This document shows, piece after piece, positions 60,372 to 64,000 of a stretch of 64,000 nt of DNA. The stretch covers positions 4,836,001 through 4,900,000 of the forward strand of contig NC_079490.1 of assembly GCF_020520425.1 (NCBI RefSeq), in the 5' to 3' direction. The notes under the pieces were generated by a model, which was not told the DNA's origin, searched no databases, and worked only from the letters and a program-made list of their open reading frames with translations. This DNA comes from Spinacia oleracea. Its lineage: Eukaryota > Streptophyta > Magnoliopsida > Caryophyllales > Amaranthaceae. The position numbers and the translations under genes are program-made. The first letter of the stretch is position 1. Each line of letters begins with the position of its first letter.

Positions 60372-62180
60372 ACTTCTCCAACATTTCTGCTTGAGCTGTC
60401 CATGGCATTTCATTAGTTCCTTCAGCTTCTTTGTGCTGGTTATTCTCCTCACTGTGTCTGCTGCTGGAGGTGGGCCTGCTGGGTATATTGAACCTGACAG
60501 TGGTTCTGCTTCCCCACTGCAGCTCTTTGAGGCTCCATGCCATTCTCTGGGTTATTTGTTTCACCATCTGATTCTGTCGGCATCGACTTACTCAAATAGA
60601 TTTGGCCAAACTTTATCTTGTATAAGTCTGCAATAAAATCGAATTCGGATGTAGTTGGAGTCAAAGCACAACATGAGCAGTCAAAGCATTTAGATTTTAC
60701 CAAAAATATGTGGCATTTTTTCAGTACAACTAATCAATCCACAACTTATAACCATTGCAAGACGCTGAAAAAAAGTACAAAGTTGGCCTATGAGGAAGAG
60801 TGAGAGATAAACAGATGTCAAACCTGTACTGGGGACGCAGCTATTAAAACACCGGCAACACCACCTCCTAAGACCCGCCCATCTGGCCCAGCTAAAGAAA
60901 CACTTAAACCGCCGCCCCTGCTACGCGGACCACCACCATTTGAAAGCGTGAATGAATCTGAGTGATAAATTTTCGAAACGGCCCTGCAGAAAACAGGAGG
61001 ATAACTACTCATCTAAATTAAGCAACAACTCAAAGCCTATGCACAGAATGACAGAAGCAACATACACATCAAAGAAACTAACTGAATTAAACCCACCATA
61101 CATTCAACATTTAGAGTACCACATTAGTCTTTTAAATTGCTGATTAAAATTAAATTGCTATTCCCATAAATATGAACTGCAAAATAATACTGAAAAATCA
61201 TAGGTTATAAAATCATAGGGTATACTCTACAAACTAAAATAATTCAAAGAAATACTCTGTAATAATTCAAAGAAATACTCTACAATTTAATTAATCAAAG
61301 AAATCAATACAAACTCAATATTTCTAATAAATACAAACTCAATACAATAATTATAAGAACAATAAGAAGGAGAATACTTACAGACATCAATTTCATCCTC
61401 CATACTACTGAATTTTTTCACATCTTCATTATTCAGCTTCATTTTCTTCAAATTCTGAGGGGCTTTCTTCTGATTATTTCCACGCTTTCCCATTTTCTCA
61501 AAAATAAATTGCAGAAACCTCAGCAAACTAAAAATTAACTAAAATCCTGAAGAAAAAAAAATCACAAAATGAAATTAAATTCACCTAAAGGAAATCAGAA
61601 TATTGCTTGAAAACAAACACAAAACGAAATTAAATTACCAACACCTAATTAAAATCCTAATAATTATCAAAACAGAAGAAAAAAAAATACCCAGAAAAAG
61701 AAATGTAATTTAAACAAAACAGAAAAGAAAATGAAGAACTTTTACCCGATAATTGAAGAAGATCGATCACACCCAGGAATTTCACCCAAATTTAAAGAAC
61801 CCTGGAGCGGACTAATTCCAGATTTGCAATTCTGAGAAGATTCAATTAGTCAGAAAATTGAAATCAAATTGAAAAAGGGTAAATTGCGATTGAAATTGTA
61901 AAATACTCACCATTATGATTGAAATTGCGATGGAGTTGAGAACGAAGGGCGTAATTTTTGAGGAAGAAGATCGAAGAAGATCGTAGAGGAAGAAGATCGA
62001 AGGAGATCGAAGGAGAAAACGGGAGGAAGGAGAGAGAAAACGGTGGAGCAGCCGAGCAGTAAGGGTTTGAACTTTGAATGAATCCTCGTGTAGAATAGAG
62101 TAGTGTAAAGGGGTATATTAGTCTTTTTAAAAGGGGACACGAAAAGTGTTGTTACTAAAATGCCCTCAGCTGTTCCTTTA
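60372..62180. repeat. Left arm of a large palindrome
   Basis: Position x pairs with 124372 minus x on the right arm. Every translated frame on one arm is repeated unchanged on the other (at least seven pairs of 61-99 codons). I found no mismatch by eye. The arm is a minus-strand Helitron body starting at 62191. Confidence 0.95.
60824..60983 (-). pseudogene. AHL (AT-hook, PPC domain) exon, left arm
   Basis: Mirror copy of 63389-63548, identical in sequence including its frameshift. See that entry for details. Confidence 0.85.
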
Positions 62181-62191
62181 TATAATAGAGA
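62181..62191 (-). mobile_element. Palindrome spacer = first 11 bases of a Helitron 5' end
   Basis: TATAATAGAGA; on the minus strand TCTCTATTATA. It continues into the left arm exactly like the 5' end of the Helitron at 60059 (then ACACTTTTCGTGTCC in both). Host-type A follows on the minus strand (62192). Confidence 0.75.
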
Positions 62192-62878
62192 TAAAGGAAC
62201 AGCTGAGGGCATTTTAGTAACAACACTTTTCGTGTCCCCTTTTAAAAAGACTAATATACCCCTTTACACTACTCTATTCTACACGAGGATTCATTCAAAG
62301 TTCAAACCCTTACTGCTCGGCTGCTCCACCGTTTTCTCTCTCCTTCCTCCCGTTTTCTCCTTCGATCTCCTTCGATCTTCTTCCTCTACGATCTTCTTCG
62401 ATCTTCTTCCTCAAAAATTACGCCCTTCGTTCTCAACTCCATCGCAATTTCAATCATAATGGTGAGTATTTTACAATTTCAATCGCAATTTACCCTTTTT
62501 CAATTTGATTTCAATTTTCTGACTAATTGAATCTTCTCAGAATTGCAAATCTGGAATTAGTCCGCTCCAGGGTTCTTTAAATTTGGGTGAAATTCCTGGG
62601 TGTGATCGATCTTCTTCAATTATCGGGTAAAAGTTCTTCATTTTCTTTTCTGTTTTGTTTAAATTACATTTCTTTTTCTGGGTATTTTTTTTTCTTCTGT
62701 TTTGATAATTATTAGGATTTTAATTAGGTGTTGGTAATTTAATTTCGTTTTGTGTTTGTTTTCAAGCAATATTCTGATTTCCTTTAGGTGAATTTAATTT
62801 CATTTTGTGATTTTTTTTTCTTCAGGATTTTAGTTAATTTTTAGTTTGCTGAGGTTTCTGCAATTTATTTTTGAGAAA

Positions 62879-62990
62879 ATGGGAAAGCGTGGAAATAATC
62901 AGAAGAAAGCCCCTCAGAATTTGAAGAAAATGAAGCTGAATAATGAAGATGTGAAAAAATTCAGTAGTATGGAGGATGAAATTGATGTCT
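62879..62990 (+). pseudogene. Lys-rich exon fragment of unknown origin, right arm
   Basis: ATG 62879 opens MGKRGNNQKKAPQNLKKMKL, then NNEDVKKFSSMEDEIDV, ending at a strong donor TCTGTAAGT. The first 37 codons are basic then acidic; I do not recognise the family. Its mirror is at 61382-61493. It may be an exon captured from another gene and placed upstream of the AHL exon, with the joined frame not continuing into the PPC motif. Confidence 0.45.
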
Positions 62991-63388
62991 GTAAGTATTC
63001 TCCTTCTTATTGTTCTTATAATTATTGTATTGAGTTTGTATTTATTAGAAATATTGAGTTTGTATTGATTTCTTTGATTAATTAAATTGTAGAGTATTTC
63101 TTTGAATTATTACAGAGTATTTCTTTGAATTATTTTAGTTTGTAGAGTATACCCTATGATTTTATAACCTATGATTTTTCAGTATTATTTTGCAGTTCAT
63201 ATTTATGGGAATAGCAATTTAATTTTAATCAGCAATTTAAAAGACTAATGTGGTACTCTAAATGTTGAATGTATGGTGGGTTTAATTCAGTTAGTTTCTT
63301 TGATGTGTATGTTGCTTCTGTCATTCTGTGCATAGGCTTTGAGTTGTTGCTTAATTTAGATGAGTAGTTATCCTCCTGTTTTCTGCAG

Positions 63389-63548
63389 GGCCGTTTCGAA
63401 AATTTATCACTCAGATTCATTCACGCTTTCAAATGGTGGTGGTCCGCGTAGCAGGGGCGGCGGTTTAAGTGTTTCTTTAGCTGGGCCAGATGGGCGGGTC
63501 TTAGGAGGTGGTGTTGCCGGTGTTTTAATAGCTGCGTCCCCAGTACAG
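63389..63548 (+). pseudogene. Captured AHL (AT-hook, PPC domain) exon, right arm
   Basis: Preceded by TTTTCTGCAG and followed by a GT donor. It encodes the core of the plant PPC/DUF296 domain of AHL chromatin proteins: GRFENLSL, then in a shifted frame SDSFTLSNGGGPRSRGGG, LSVSLAGPDGRVLGGGVAG and VLIAASPVQ. The step between GRFENLSL and SDSFTLS needs two extra bases, so the exon is frameshifted. AT-hooks are not seen. Splice sites and family intron positions remain, so it was captured as genomic DNA. Confidence 0.88.
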
Positions 63549-64000
63549 GTTTGACATCTGTTTATCTCTCACTCTTCCTCATAGGCCAACTTTGTACTTT
63601 TTTTCAGCGTCTTGCAATGGTTATAAGTTGTGGATTGATTAGTTGTACTGAAAAAATGCCACATATTTTTGGTAAAATCTAAATGCTTTGACTGCTCATG
63701 TTGTGCTTTGACTCCAACTACATCCGAATTCGATTTTATTGCAGACTTATACAAGATAAAGTTTGGCCAAATCTATTTGAGTAAGTCGATGCCGACAGAA
63801 TCAGATGGTGAAACAAATAACCCAGAGAATGGCATGGAGCCTCAAAGAGCTGCAGTGGGGAAGCAGAACCACTGTCAGGTTCAATATACCCAGCAGGCCC
63901 ACCTCCAGCAGCAGACACAGTGAGGAGAATAACCAGCACAAAGAAGCTGAAGGAACTAATGAAATGCCATGGACAGCTCAAGCAGAAATGTTGGAGAAGT
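63549..64000 (+). other. Downstream part of the captured gene, right arm
   Basis: After a ~195 bp intron-like stretch, TTATTGCAG at 63736-63744 leads into Gln/Glu-rich coding-like sequence (ESDGETNNPENGMEPQRAAV; NEMPWTAQAEMLEKCLI), which may be the AHL C-terminal tail or another captured exon. The frame is not continuous. Confidence 0.4.

Larger units (their letters stand above)
62192..64000. repeat. Right arm of the palindrome (runs off the window)
   Basis: Perfect reverse complement of 60372-62180 as far as it can be read, at least 1809 bp, and it is cut by the window end. It begins TAAAGGAACAGCTGAGGGCA. Confidence 0.95.

Noticed and set aside
62160-62459. Two 99-codon frames MPSAVPL... 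on both arms as a real gene
   Set aside because: They span the Helitron terminal sequence and the palindrome axis, and are mirror copies of noncoding TE DNA.

Overview
This window is nuclear DNA from a flowering plant. It has split genes with GT-AG introns, plant-only gene families (CLAVATA2-type receptor, chloroplast TGD3 ATPase, wall-associated kinases, AN1 stress proteins) and a heavy load of small transposons. The TE families and sequence style suggest a core eudicot, perhaps Caryophyllales/Amaranthaceae; that placement is an impression, not shown. Exon boundaries below were read by eye from GT-AG sites and checked by reading-frame arithmetic.

Layout. 0.4-7.2 kb is gene-dense and conserved: an intronless CLAVATA2-like receptor protein (+) and a ten-exon TGD3 chloroplast lipid-import ATPase (-), tail to tail. 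7.7-21.5 kb is a gene desert built from Helitrons, hAT, Stowaway and Harbinger-like MITEs, and a ~2.95 kb heptanucleotide (AATTATT)n array lying inside a 3.5 kb element. 21.8-27.6 kb holds a seven-exon chloroplast FMN-hydrolase-like HAD gene (+). 29.5-31.7 kb is a fold-back of a broken hAT transposase. 32.4-35.8 kb is a three-exon wall-associated-kinase-like receptor (+), followed by a small Copia-type LTR element. 38.9-41.2 and 52.1-55.5 kb are two copies of a duplicated segment carrying an AN1 zinc-finger gene (first copy frameshifted, second intact). Between them lie a single-exon ZRK-like pseudokinase (43.1-44.2 kb), an intron-retaining UBP1-like RNA-binding pseudogene (47.4-48.2 kb) and a 2.7 kb satellite of ~322 bp dimers. 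56.3-57.9 kb is an F-box pseudogene broken by a hAT-type insertion and then by a 2.1 kb Helitron that carries MADS-box and linker-histone exon fragments. 60.4-64.0 kb is a palindrome with arms of at least 1.8 kb and an 11-base spacer; it is rooted at a second Helitron 5' end and carries an AT-hook (AHL) PPC-domain exon with a frameshift.

How the genes relate. The intact genes do unrelated housekeeping, signalling or stress jobs: meristem/receptor signalling, plastid lipid import, flavin metabolism, wall sensing, immune-type pseudokinase and zinc-finger stress response. There is no operon-like unit. The strongest unusual signals are structural: gene-capturing Helitrons, two fold-back loci able to make hairpin RNA, arrays expanded inside elements or introns, and a duplicated segment whose copies give natural empty sites for three different MITEs.
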